64,000 nt of DNA, taken from NCBI GenBank assembly GCA_958450365.1, contig CAUEEP010000733.1, positions 992,001 to 1,056,000 on the forward strand, in the 5' to 3' direction. Every line of letters begins with the position of its first letter. Positions within the stretch are counted from its first letter, which is position 1. This DNA is from Mesorhabditis belari (Eukaryota > Nematoda > Chromadorea > Rhabditida > Rhabditidae). Made by a program: the position numbers and the translations under genes. Under the pieces are notes generated by a model. That model saw only the letters and a list, made by a program, of their open reading frames with translations. It had not been told where the DNA came from and did no database searches. Positions 44,762-55,458 of this stretch are shown piece after piece.

Positions 44762-45820
44762 ATGCCGGTTGAAACGCGTGGGGGAAAGCGAAGAATGCTG
44801 GAGGAGAAGGAGAGGAGAAAACGAGAAGATGGAGTGATATGGATCGAGGATTTCCCGTTGGAACTGATCGAGGAGATCGTCAGACATCTCGACCCCAGAG
44901 ATGTGCCAAAGTTGATGATGGTGAACAAAAGACTCTATTCGGGCTATGTGAAGGATGAATCGATCATTCTTGGGGATCACGTGGATTTCCTCATCGTGGT
45001 GGATAATGGTGCTAGCATTTATAAACACCCCGATTCACAGGTGTTAGAGCTGGATTTCGGACGCCATCTTCATTGGATTAAACGAGTGACTTCATGTGAC
45101 GATTTGGCGTGTGTGATGAGCTGGGACGGAACCAATGAAGCTAGTAAAATAATCCTGAATCAGTTGAAGTCCGTGAATCGTCTCATGACATTGAGGGGCC
45201 TACCGTCAGTCACTGCTCTCACAAAGTTCTTTACCCATTTTCATGCATCCGTCAACGATTATGCAGAGCTAGAGATTGAACTCGATTCATTCCAAGAAGA
45301 TCAATCACTCAGCGATCTTCTCGGAAATTTCATTGAAAAGCAACTAGCGGATTGTGGGGGTATCCGACTGGGATGTGACTTTGACGAGCTGATTCACGTT
45401 TGCTATCAGGCTCTGAAAAAGACTCGGGTTAAATGGGCCAGTGCGATGAAGAGTAATGGCTTCTTGGACATTCAATGGGTCGTCAAGCATGGGATCCCAA
45501 GCAAAAACCCAGAAGCTAGTTTCCAAACTGGCACCTGGGGTTCACTCGAAAGGAATAAGATCATTTCGTTTCTCACGAAATATCCTGGAATTATACAAGC
45601 CGTTGGAGAAAATTGTGTGTCTTTGCTTGAACAGGCTAAATATTTGTGGGAAGATGCAATGATAATTTATGACAGGAATGTTTTGTGCTTCCGACAAAAA
45701 ATTGACTGGACCAAGGATTGCATTTACGTAATTAACTATTGTGGTGATGAGCGTGATGAGCGTGATTTGACCAAAGTTTTCGTCTTCTACATACCTTCGA
45801 CTTCTACCTCAATGAAATGA
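44762..45820 (+). CDS. F-box protein, intact
   Basis: 352 residues, single exon, from the ATG at 44762, eight bases after TTTTCAG (same start layout as 1704, 4686 and 6202). A basic, Glu-rich leader (PVETRGGKRRMLEEKERRKR) precedes the F-box at about residues 27-62 (WIEDFPLELIEEIVRHLDPR, then DVPKLMMVNKRLYSGY). The C-terminal region carries family blocks LNQLKSVNRLM, IQWVVKHGIPSKNPEA and VLCFRQKIDWTKDCIYVINY. It is expected to bind Skp1 and recruit unknown targets to an SCF ligase. Its first 507 bases and upstream flank are copied at 52978-53613. Upstream sequence around 44655-44697 resembles part of the gene fragment near 47960. Confidence 0.8.
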   Translation: MPVETRGGKRRMLEEKERRKREDGVIWIEDFPLELIEEIVRHLDPRDVPKLMMVNKRLYSGYVKDESIILGDHVDFLIVVDNGASIYKHPDSQVLELDFGRHLHWIKRVTSCDDLACVMSWDGTNEASKIILNQLKSVNRLMTLRGLPSVTALTKFFTHFHASVNDYAELEIELDSFQEDQSLSDLLGNFIEKQLADCGGIRLGCDFDELIHVCYQALKKTRVKWASAMKSNGFLDIQWVVKHGIPSKNPEASFQTGTWGSLERNKIISFLTKYPGIIQAVGENCVSLLEQAKYLWEDAMIIYDRNVLCFRQKIDWTKDCIYVINYCGDERDERDLTKVFVFYIPSTSTSMK

Positions 45821-46507
45821 TCGTTTGTTGCGAATTTCTGTTGAGTTTCACTTGTCGTTTTTGGGGTAATTTACGGATAATGGTCTTGCGAATCAGTTCA
45901 ACTAAATTTGGCCTTACTCATGGTGCACCAAATAATCCTTTTGCAATTCCGTTATCCGTAAAGTATCTATTATTCTTAGCCACAATGCATTGATAGCTTT
46001 TTGGTATCTTGCGCCGTTTCATCGATCATTTCTTCGTAATATTAATTTCCGTATTTTTCTCTTATTACGTTTTTCTTTTGATTAAAAATAAATTTATAGC
46101 TGCTTATGCTCAAAAATGATTTTTGCCGGTTTAACAACCGCTCGATTTCACTTTTCTTCACCGAACTTCATCGATTTGCTTATTTTGAAAGCTCTCTTGC
46201 ATCTAAGAATGCCTTAAATGCGGTATTAAAACGAGAGTGCATTTACACCTGAAATAGAATTTTTTGATTTGCATTCAAAATTCGGGTACTAATTACACAT
46301 TTCGAGTGTCCTCCTAGGAGTTTTTAGGACTTTGTTTTTTTCTCGCTTATTTCGCAATATTTTTTATTTTTTTGTCCAAGTGAGACCAAAAACCGTGACG
46401 CAAGTCAGCAAAGAGCCGCCCGGGGACGGCAGAATGGGCGAGAAGTAGCCATTGGGAACAAAAGTGGGGATTCTACAGAGTGATGATCAACTTTTTGTTG
46501 TTTTTAG
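45821..46507. other. 3' flank of F-box gene and intergenic DNA
   Basis: The first 150 bases resemble the 3' flank of the F-box copy ending at 5738. No gene seen in the rest. Confidence 0.4.
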
Positions 46508-48000
46508 GAAATGTGATCCAGTCATCGAGCTTCTTGGACGCTTTGGGTGGATCGACGACGGAAAAGGAAAAGAAACGACCACGAATAGTGAATGAAAGGA
46601 AGAAAAGACAATGGAGTGATGAGGATCTTTTGGTGGGAAAGCTTTGGGATTTTGAAAACTTTAAGTTCTGGTAGGATTGTTGTGATTGCAATGTCTTTAT
46701 TTTAAGCAGTGTTTGTTGTATTCAAATCTCGGGAATCCAGATGCAGAGAATTTGTTGGAGAAAGCGGTAGTGGAATACATGGAAATGGACCAAAGAGCCC
46801 ACCGGAAGGCAGGACGCATACACCAACCTCATCACTACGTCCAGAAAGGATCACCAAGACCAGGTATGGTAGTTCAAGTGTTAACTTCTGCAGAATCTAC
46901 GTTGTCAATTTGCACAACAAAGTATACACTGGCAGCAGTTGGCACGATTAAAGACTGCCTTTTACTTGTTTATCAGATTGCTATACTTAAAATCATGTAC
47001 TGAGGATACTTGCTAGCTGTTGAAAGCTTAGAATTTGACAATTAGTGTAGTAAAACTTTAAAACTAAAGTGTTTGAAAGGCCTCTGGATCAAAGATTTAA
47101 CTTTTGTCTCGTTTAGATTTGCCGATGATCACAGTCGACCCTTGTCGATGTGCGTTACTTCGAGGTGGAGGACGGTGAAAGAAGTAAAGCCGTGCGAAAG
47201 CGAAAGAATGAACATCTGCTCATTTCAGTCAATGCCAACACGCTTACTCATGAGCAGATTCGGGCAATGGAGGTGCAAATGGAGAAGAAGTAAGGAATTT
47301 TGAGAGTTTACCATCAATTCATCTGGTTGATATTTTTGTTTAGCGCTTTGGGAAAACACGGCCCCGCCGCTTCAGCTAAATCGAAAATGAAACAAGAATT
47401 TCCGGGGGATGATCCAGGGGAGGGATACACCATGGATGCAGTCGGAAATATCGAGAATAAAGTATGAAAGTCTTCTTGTATATACTTTATTCAAGATAAG
47501 GTGGTGGATTTAAACTCACAAGAATCCAAAAAATAAGCATTGACTAGAAAAAAGAGAAACATGTTTGTTTTTTAAGAAATCTTGGTTTCAAATCGGATCT
47601 TAAGAGTTAAGATGGTATTAAAGCGATCACTTTATTTTATAAACTGTTTATTTGAGGCTAAATTCTTGTTAAGCTAATAGCTTAGGGGCAACAGTGTATT
47701 TTTAGGCCGAATTCGTTTAACAGTCGAAATTTTAATGTGAATGGAGTAATGTGTCTTTCCTAAATCCGTTCAATTCACACCTTTTTAGTGGTGTCACTCG
47801 CTTTGAGGAACCGTCATTGGTTGACGCTCGTGCAGCGGATCGACATCGTCCAAAAGCGACCCCATTGACTTGCCCAGTCCAGCAGCCAGCCATAACAACT
47901 GTGGCGGCAGCACAAGCTTCAACTTCATCATCTCAATCAAAAACACCTGCAATTTTTTGTTATCCTCGAGTGACGGAGGGTCAAATGCAGGTGAGTTCAT
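46508..48000 (+). pseudogene. PNUTS (PPP1R10)-like fragment
   Basis: Exon 46508-46632 (motif SSSFLDALGGSTTEKEKKRP, then ERKKRQWSDEDLL) joins in phase to 47135-47289 (STLVDVRYFEVEDGERSKAV, then THEQIRAMEVQMEK) and 47344-47461 (ALGKHGPAASAKSKMKQEFP). The FLDALG block, the Lys/Arg-x-x-W PP1-docking type motif and the following YFE-x-E-x-ER stretch are in the order found in PNUTS, the nuclear PP1 targeting subunit that acts in transcription termination. A further open stretch, 47780-48000 (GVTRFEEPSLVDARAADRHR), may be a later exon. The N-terminal TFIIS-like domain and the C-terminal zinc finger are not seen, so I treat it as a fragment. The large intron 46633-47134 holds an unrelated decayed frame. 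Confidence 0.45.
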
Positions 48001-48139
48001 TTGGTGAGTTTGCCAGTTCTTTTGGTGTTCCGACTCCGCTACAATTCGTGAGTTTCGTCAGTTGCAAAAATTGAGGTGAAACCCTTAAAATCAAAGTCGA
48101 AACGCCTAGTTCAAAGCGAAATGCTTTCAGACTTTTGCA

Positions 48140-48282
48140 ATGACTCTTTTTCTGTATTTGAAAACGGAAAAAGAAGTCGCTGAGCAGTTCAAATGTGGCT
48201 TGAGGACGGTTTCTCGACTGCTTGCAAAGTCCAAGACTACTGGAAATCCAAAAGAACTGGCGAACTGGCCATTTTCTTAGAC
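48140..48282 (+). mobile_element. Possible Tc1-type transposase HTH fragment
   Basis: A short frame with a helix-turn-helix-like stretch (EKEVAEQFKCGLRTVSRLLA, then KSKTTGNPKEL). The pattern resembles the N-terminal DNA-binding part of Tc1 transposases. No ends or catalytic part adjoin it. Confidence 0.3.
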
Positions 48283-48591
48283 AACCGTACAACATAAAGC
48301 AACTATTCGTTAGTGCTTTGGCTCAAGATTTGAACTGAATGAAGTCCAAAATTTCAGTGGTTCTGTTCATCTTCTCACCCTCGAAGGTCTCAAGCTCACT
48401 ACTATTACCCGATATCTCGATACGGGACTTTCAACGAGGTTTCTTTTGATTTTAGTTCAGTTTTGAAGCATGGCTCAGGAAGCTCCAGTGGACGTGGTGA
48501 ACTCCATGACATAGCACCTAAGGTAAACAAGATTAGCAAGCATCGAAGAAAATGCTCCTCACCCCATAGCATAATTGATCCTCCTTGTATA

Positions 48592-51050
48592 TGGAAGTTT
48601 GTATTCTCTCTATGGCGGACTTGGAAGATGAGACAGAAGGTAAATTGTGATATAAATATTTCTCATATAAATATATTTTCTCAATATTTGACAATGGTTT
48701 CGCAACTTCTCAACAATGGCATGACTTCCTCTTCAAGAAGTTATTTATTTCCTGCTTAGGTGATTGGAAGAAACGACATGCGGCCATTTTCACACTATCG
48801 AGAATTGGCGAGGGTTGCAAGTCGGTGATGGAGGCAAAGATTGTTGAGATTGTTGGCAAAGTTATCCCGTATCTCCTTGATGAGGTTTGTTACTTGGCAG
48901 AAAGTTATACAAATTTCGGTTTTAGCATCCGCGTGTTTGTTACGCACCGTGCAACGCCTTGGGTAAGAGTTATTCCTTCTAACAAAGTGGTTAAGTTTAT
49001 TTTTAGGACAAATGTCGACCGATTTTGAGCCTACTCTTCAGAAGAAATGCCACGAGGTTTTAAAGAGTTTTAATTTTGAATTCGTACCTTTGTATTAGGT
49101 TGTACCTGCTCTTGTTCACACTCTATTGTACTTATCGGTGATGCGTGTGGCCGCACATGCTGGTGCAGCTCTGGTCAACTTCAGCGAGGAGTGCCCCAAG
49201 AACACCATCTCCAATTATTTACCTGATATGAGTATTATCTAACTTTAATCAAACGAGCTATTATTTTAGATGATGAGCTCCTTCGAGCAAGTTTTGGAAG
49301 CGACTTTCAAACATCGACTTGAGAAAAACAAGAAATTGGTTATCGAGCAAGTGATAACAACTATTGCGTCAGGTTTTATGATCGAAACGTACCTTTTTAG
49401 AAGTGATGTTATTGAAGTGGCGGATGCGGCTCAGACTGAATTCATTCAAAATTACGATCGAATGATTGGGCCCCTAAAGTTCATCTTGCAAAACTCGAGT
49501 GGCGACGACTACAAGGTATCCCATTTATATTTTAACTTCTTTAAGTCCGTTTAGCTACTTCGAGGCAAGACGATCGAATGTGTGTCACAAATTGGGCCTC
49601 CTGTTGGGCGGGAGAAGTTTGCAAATGACGGGCAGGAAATTATGAACAGGCTTGCTGATACAATGTTGGTTTATGAATGCTGTTGTCCTTAGTGAAGTTT
49701 CTTTAGGCCAATCTTCCACCTGATAATCCACAAACCACTTACAGGATCAGCTCATGGACCCGCATTTGCAAGGTAATTTACCGGAGGGTTTTAGGTTCTT
49801 GGACCATTCTCTACATCGGGTATGCTCCCGAAATGACTGTTGTTGACGGTATGTCGCTGTTATCAAATGTTCGAAGAGCATAGATTGTAGACTCGGAAGC
49901 CAATGAAAATGATCATGCATGGTCGTTCACGACTGTTGATGACAATCGCCCGTTCGGAATCAGAACGGCTGGAATTGAGGAAAAGACTTGCGAAATGCTC
50001 GTCTGCTAGGCTAGAGAGTTGAAAGGTATGCAAGCTTGGGACTATTGATTCGAATTCTATGCACTTTTAGAACTGTTTGGTCCTTAAGCCTGGCAAGTGC
50101 TGCCACATGTCCTCAAGAATTTGAAGTTCGTGTCCCATGAAGGTTTGTTAACACATGAATTAATATTTACGAATGAACTTCGGAGTCAGGGAGTCATCGG
50201 CTGAAATGTTGCCAGCGTTTTTGGAGTGTTTCAAGGAACAAGGACCTGAAGTAATGTATCCACTCGGGCAGGTGGAGCTTTTTTTCTAAGAATGCATTTT
50301 GACTAAATACTTGTTTAGACCTACTATGCGACTATGGAGCACATTGGATTCCGAGAACGATCTAGATGTCCTTGCGGAACAAATGAATTCCATCGCCGAA
50401 GCTGTCACATTGCTTGGAACTGTCACATTGCTGTCAGTTGACGAAGTTCGAGGAACGCCGTAATCAACGAGAAGCTAAAGAGGTTGGCTATCAAGTCTAA
50501 ACTAGCGAAGTCTTTTTGTTTGTTGGTGTATGAAGATGCTGATCCAGAAGACGCACACAATAAGGCTGATGAAGATCAAGAAAGTGATGCTAACTTGCTT
50601 GGATGCGTGTCGAATCTCTTTCATGCTTGCTTTAAGGTTGACTTTTAGATCAATTCCAAAGTTTAAATGGTTAATTTTAGTCGTTCGGTCCAACTTTTTA
50701 TCCAACGGTTCAATCGATGGTGGAGTGCTTAAAAGATCAGCACCCTGAAGTGCGACAGGCTACGGCGTATGGATTTGTCAAGGAAAAACTGCCGTGCTAA
50801 CTTTATTTTTTACTTTAGAAGTTATGGCTCTTCGGGGCACACTGTTCACCGATATCTGCGTGCAGTGCTTCTACTTTTGGCTGAAATGATTTCTCAACCT
50901 GATGCTCGTGCAGCTGAGGAAGGTTTGTAACTGGCAGCAAATACAGAAGTAACTTTATTTTGAGGCACCAGTGCTACCGAGAACGCTATTTCTGCTGTCG
51001 CAAAGATCTTGAAGCACTGTGGACGTCAAATTGATCACGCTCAAGTATGG
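48592..51050 (+). pseudogene. imb-3: Importin-5 pseudogene, copy 2
   Basis: Same exons as 34905-37793 but on the plus strand. It shares that copy's premature stops (MLVC-stop-ARELK near 50008 and ELFGP-stop near 50088), so the gene was already dead before it was duplicated. It has further damage of its own: the exon with DNAALGETSLDRICC is deleted, as is about 190 bases between the SNGSID-equivalent exon and VECLKDQHPEV. Confidence 0.85.
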
Positions 51051-51435
51051 TTTAAGAATGATCAAGTTTCCAAAAGTGTTTAGGCTATAAGTTATTTACG
51101 GTTTTTCAATTTGAATTTTTACTCGAGGTCTTGGGAGAAAACAACAGCGGTTTGCCTCTTATTTGTCGAATAGTTGTGCTATATTTATTTAGTATATTTA
51201 TATTTAGTTATAATATTTATTTATATTTAGCAAATATATTTAGTTATAACAAACAAAGAATATTGCCATATTGCCAACAAAGCTCGTACATGTATTAAGC
51301 GAGGAAGGATTAGAAGAAAAATTAGATTCGCATTTATGCAGTTCGAGCCGAGTCGTTGTTATGCGTACTTTTGATGGCTCTAAAACGGCAATATTTTCAG
51401 AAAATGAAGTTTTGCGGTGTATTCTGATTTTTTTA
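48592..51435 (+). repeat. Large inverted duplication, copy 2 (with 34501-37645)
   Basis: Inverse of 34501-37645, carrying two deletions relative to it (near 48668-48692 and near 50718-50722) and small indels, such as six bases missing near 49904. Confidence 0.93.
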
Positions 51436-52267
51436 TTTTTTTTTTTATCTGATTCCGATTTGTTAAACGCACTCTTTCTGGTGCACTGAATTCTTTACTT
51501 TTCTTCATTTTTCATCCTCTTATTCGTACGCCAAATGAGGCACGTTTGCGGCACTTCAAAGTACAAATTTTTGCAAAAAACGAGGTGTAGCGGCCACAGT
51601 TTTCCCCAACCCAGACAACAGCTACAGTACTTCTACAGTAGCTACGTACGCCTATAGTAGCCTACAGTAGCCTTTGATAGGATTCTTTGAGATGATAACC
51701 GATGCTAACTACTCAGTTTAAAGATGACAACTTTAGGGCATCAAATGGGTGACAAACCTTTGTGTCCCTTGTGCAAATGGGCTAGGGAATATGATGAGAA
51801 AATGACGAGGAAACGAGCCGGAAAAAGCTCCCAGAAAAACGAGAAACCTAATGAACATTGTCGAGAAGTGAATGAGTAAGAAGATTTTTTTTTTGATTTT
51901 CATTGATGAAAATTTTGATCTTCGTGAACAATAACGGCCTCATACCGTAAATTTTCGAAGGCTTATAGGCAACTAAAACGGTCGATTTGGTGACGATTTT
52001 ATGGTTTCCATTTTTTCGCAAAGACTCAACCCTCAAATCCCCCAAAAGATCTCATCGTTAGCTACATTTTCCGACCGCGCATTGATGGATTCTGAAAAGC
52101 GCCGCTAGAGATTTTGAGCAATTCAGGCAAAAGCGATGGTTGCACTAATAGAGAAATAGAAAAAATGATCAATAATCCGGCCGCCGGGATTGAACCCTCC
52201 ACTGCTCGACTAAGAAACTCGACTCTAAAATACCTGGCGATTGTATACGTGGTATAATTGGTATAAT
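51436..52267. other. Intergenic DNA with short repeats
   Basis: Contains CTACAGTAGC-type repeats (51610-51675) and, on the minus strand near 52175-52215, a tRNA 3'-half-like stretch (GAGGGTTCAATCCCGGCGGC) followed by a T-run. No gene seen. Confidence 0.4.
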
Positions 52268-52556
52268 AGTAGTAAAGCAAATTAAACAATTCCATGTGCT
52301 CTTCCCAGTGGCACTCTCCTTCCGTGTGTATGGACTCGGTGACAGCACGACTACGCAGATTACTCTAGAATATTTTGTTTTATGCATGAAAACTGTCAAA
52401 CCATGCATAGTCACTGTTACCAGGGGCCTCCATAGTTGAGTGGCCTTTCAAATAGAGTCCACGAGCACTGATCACTAAACATCAATCTTACATTTGCTAC
52501 ATGACCGCGATTTTACCTGACACTAGAAGAACGTTGGCTTCCATCCTTTGATTTTC
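52268..52556 (-). pseudogene. Copy of the first exons of the Rab11-FIP gene
   Basis: 289 bases that match 41621-41910. They carry the ATG exon and the next two C2 exons, then end abruptly at TTGATTTTC where fold-back element sequence begins. A fragment without the rest of the gene. Confidence 0.88.
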
Positions 52557-52559
52557 TTT

Positions 52560-52977
52560 GAGACCGGAAATCGATTCCTCACCCCAAAACTAGTGAAAAT
52601 AGGTATAAAAAAATCAAGGAAAATCGTCTACTTGAGGAAAAGTTATGAGAAACATAGTTTCACCAAAACCAAAAGACCAAAGGTTCTAACCCTAACAAGA
52701 CTTATCCCCTCCCCCCGTAAGTCGGACTCACAGGGGTAGGTCAGAACTTTTGATTTTTCGAATTGCGGTAATGCGTTTCCGCTGTTCTTTTTTGATTCCG
52801 ACTAATTTTGGGGTGGGGAATCGATTTTCGGTCTCAAAATTAGTCCTTTACAATCCCGAATTCAAGATTCAGGCTTATCCCCCGTCGTTTTTGTCTTCAA
52901 ACTGTTATAACTTTTTTGTGAATTGACCAATTAACACGATTTTGGTCTCAAAATGACCGCAAACATCAGTTTAACAA
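52560..52977. mobile_element. Fold-back element, copy 2, with inverted flank
   Basis: 52560-52843 matches 44341-44624 directly. The next stretch, 52844-52977, is the reverse complement of 44205-44338, the DNA that lies on the other side of the element in copy 1. Confidence 0.85.
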
Positions 52978-53106
52978 AATCTACTCTCTGGCCTTCCCTA
53001 GTTTTCTGTTATCATCGAGTGGTGGAGGGCCAAATACAGGCAAATCTGGTCGTCTCTATGTAAAATGACCAATTTTGGTGATATCTTTTAATTTTCAGGC
53101 ACAAGA

Positions 53107-53655
53107 ATGCCGGTTGAAACGCGTGGGGGAAAGCGAAGAATGCTGGAGGAGAAGGAGAGGAGAAAACGAGAAGATGGAGTGATATGGATCGAGGATTTTC
53201 CGTTGGAACTGATCGAGGAGATCGTCAGACATCTCGACCCCAGAGATGTGCCAAAGTTGATGATGGTGAACAAAAGACTCTATTCGGGCTATGTGAAGGA
53301 TGAATCGATCATTCTTGGGGATCACGTGGATTTCCTCATCGTGGTGGATAATGGTGCTAGCATTTATAAACACCCCGATTCACAGGTGTTAGAGCTGGAT
53401 TTCGGACGCCATCTTCATTGGATTAAACGAGTGACTTCATGTGACGATTTGTTGTGCGTGATGAGCAGGGACGGAACCAATGAAGCTAGTAAAATAATCC
53501 TGAATCAGTTGAAGTCCGTGAATCGTCTCATGACATTGAGGGGCCTACCGTCAGTCACTGCTCTCACAAAGTTCTTTACCCATTTTCATGCATCCGTCAA
53601 CGATTATGCAGAGCCAGGATCAGGTCCAGGCCGATTTGTGAGTCCTGAAGACTAG
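53107..53655 (+). pseudogene. F-box gene copy, truncated
   Basis: Nearly the same as the first 507 bases of the gene at 44762, including the F-box and the TTTTCAG start layout, with few substitutions (e.g. DDLLCVMSRD for DDLACVMSWD). At 53613 the sequence switches to an inverted copy of a kinase intron. The frame picks up 14 foreign residues (PGSGPGRFVSPED) and stops. The C-terminal half is absent. A truncated product with a whole F-box is possible but unproven. Confidence 0.85.
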
Positions 53656-53785
53656 TGAGTCTAGGAGATTTTTCTAGGCTAGAACTGCAGCCAAGCCAAG
53701 CCAGGCCCGACTCCAGCCTTACCTGAGCTTTACTTGATTCAGTACAACCTTCCTTTTTTTATTTCATCTCAAAACACTCACTGCA
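53614..53785 (-). repeat. Inverted copy of tyrosine kinase intron 12
   Basis: The reverse complement matches 26017-26180, including the donor edge TGCAGTGAGTGTTTTGAGAT and the GGCCTGGCTTGGCTTGGCTG stretch, with a small insertion. No exon of the kinase is carried except the last few bases of exon 12. Confidence 0.85.
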
Positions 53786-53818
53786 CATTTTCACATTCAG
53801 TATGTCCATCACAGTCTA

Positions 53819-54382
53819 CAGGGTGCGCCATAATTGTCGCAACAAGATAAAGTTCTGATTTTAAGGCAGACAAGAGCAAAAAAGACAAATTTTTAACTGG
53901 ATAATATTTATTGTAAATTAACAATTATAAATGAGCTATCAAATTCGAATCGGCCACCATTAGCATTTGAGCAGGGTCGCAGGCGTTTCGGGAAGGCGTC
54001 AACGGTGGCCGTCAAAGAGACTGGATGGAGCTCTGCCCACGCTTTCAACAGTGATTTCTTCAAGTTTTCGATGTTTTTTGGGGCTTTGAACAAGCTTTGG
54101 CTTCTAGAACCGACCACACTGAAAAATCCATTGGGTTGAGGCCTGGAAAGCTAGGTGGGCACTCAGAAAAAGAAATGAAGTCCGGGAAGTTGTTTTGACA
54201 GAACTCTTGGACTTTCTTGGATCTTGGACTCGTGGGTCGGTGCGCCATATTGCTGATAGGTCCAAATGCGATTTCCAAAATGTTTACGAGCCCCGGGGCA
54301 AGAGTTCATCCTAGAGAAGAGCCAGGTAGTTATCGGAATTGATGCGCGTGATACCTTGTTGCGAAAATTATGGCACAGCCTG
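53819..54382 (-). mobile_element. Decayed Tc1-type element with inverted ends
   Basis: Inverted ends CAGGGTGCGCCATAATTGTC and AAAATTATGGCACAGCCTG with a TA at each side. On the minus strand it keeps a broken C-terminal transposase part: QQYGAPTHESK, then PPSFPGLNPMDFSVWSVLEA, the Pro-x-Leu-Asn-Pro catalytic end typical of Tc1-like enzymes. Frames are interrupted, and the N-terminal half is missing. Confidence 0.85.
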
Positions 54383-54445
54383 TATTTCAGAACAGCCACC
54401 TGGTGGCTATTTTTCTCTCGATTAAGCATGTTTTTGTTATAACAA

Positions 54446-54481
54446 CTAGTTTTTTTTGGTATTTTTGATCGCGTTACCTAA
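54446..54481 (+). repeat. Short shared repeat (also 60916-60955)
   Basis: CTAG, a T-run, then GGTATTTTTGATCGCGTTAC and CTAA. The same string with a longer T-run lies at 60916-60955, at the cut end of the mariner there. Confidence 0.8.
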
Positions 54482-54756
54482 CGTAGCATAATTTGAGCGA
54501 TAAAATAACTTTGATTCGTAAAAAACAAGGGAAAACCCACGTAGCCCCAACTTTTTCTCTGGTTTGATGGGGACAAACTAAAAAAAGTACCAGAGGTGAA
54601 AAGAACAATATAAAGGATATCGAACGACCAGACTACCCGTGGAAAAGAATAAAAATGATTTCTGTTTATGAGATATTTTTAAATGCAAATTTATGTTTAT
54701 TTCAAATTGATTGAACTGATCAAAATTTACGGAACTTGTCGTATTTCTGGGTATTT

Positions 54757-55140
54757 TTAAAGTTTTCAGGTTTCTGAATGAGTCGTTGTGTTTTGAAGGC
54801 CGATAACTTTATCCAGAAATAATATTAAGGCTAGCTTTTTATATTATTGTATAGAGGACATTTCAGGCTTTCGAATGACACTAAATACAGTTTGATTGGA
54901 TAATCCAATCGAGGATAATCAAAGCCAACTCTGAGTAAACGAGGCCGATCCAACTCGGGTGCCGTGTCACCTGGTTTACATGGAACTGAAAAATCCAATA
55001 AAATTGGTCTCATTCGAAAGGCTGAAATGCCCTCTATAAAATAATATAAAAAGCTAGCCATAATATTATCTTTGGATAAAGTTATAGGTCTGCAAAGCGC
55101 GACTCATTGAAAATACCCGGAAACCCGACAGGAGCCAAAT
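54757..55140. mobile_element. Fold-back element
   Basis: Arm 54770-54900 (ATGAGTCGTTGTGTTTTGAA ... GATAACTTTATCCAGAAATA ... GGCTAGCTTTTTATATTATT) pairs with 54998-55125 read in reverse. No coding sequence. Confidence 0.85.
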
Positions 55141-55458
55141 TTGCATATGATTTTGGTGGGGTGGGAAAGATTGAAAAGTATCGAAAACTTTCTTTCGTTA
55201 TTTTTCGAATTGGGCTCGACAAGATTTTCTCAAACCGTTATCACTAAACGAAAAGTTTTTTCAAGATTAACGACACGCGATGATTCACTGATCTCTTTTT
55301 TGGTTTAGAAGCCAGAATTCTTATCGTTCTTCGCTTTCGTGAATCATTCATTTTTCAAGAGCACACTGTATCTCAAAGATATCATAATAAAATTGGCTTT
55401 AAAATGCGTTTTATGCATTTTATTGACCACAAAGCAATTCAAGTAAAATTTGCAAGCT

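Noticed and set aside
53786..53818. Kinase exon 11 fragment (TTCAGTATGTCCATC match to 25738-25752)
   Set aside because: Only about 15 bases match, and a splice-site context makes chance similarity likely.
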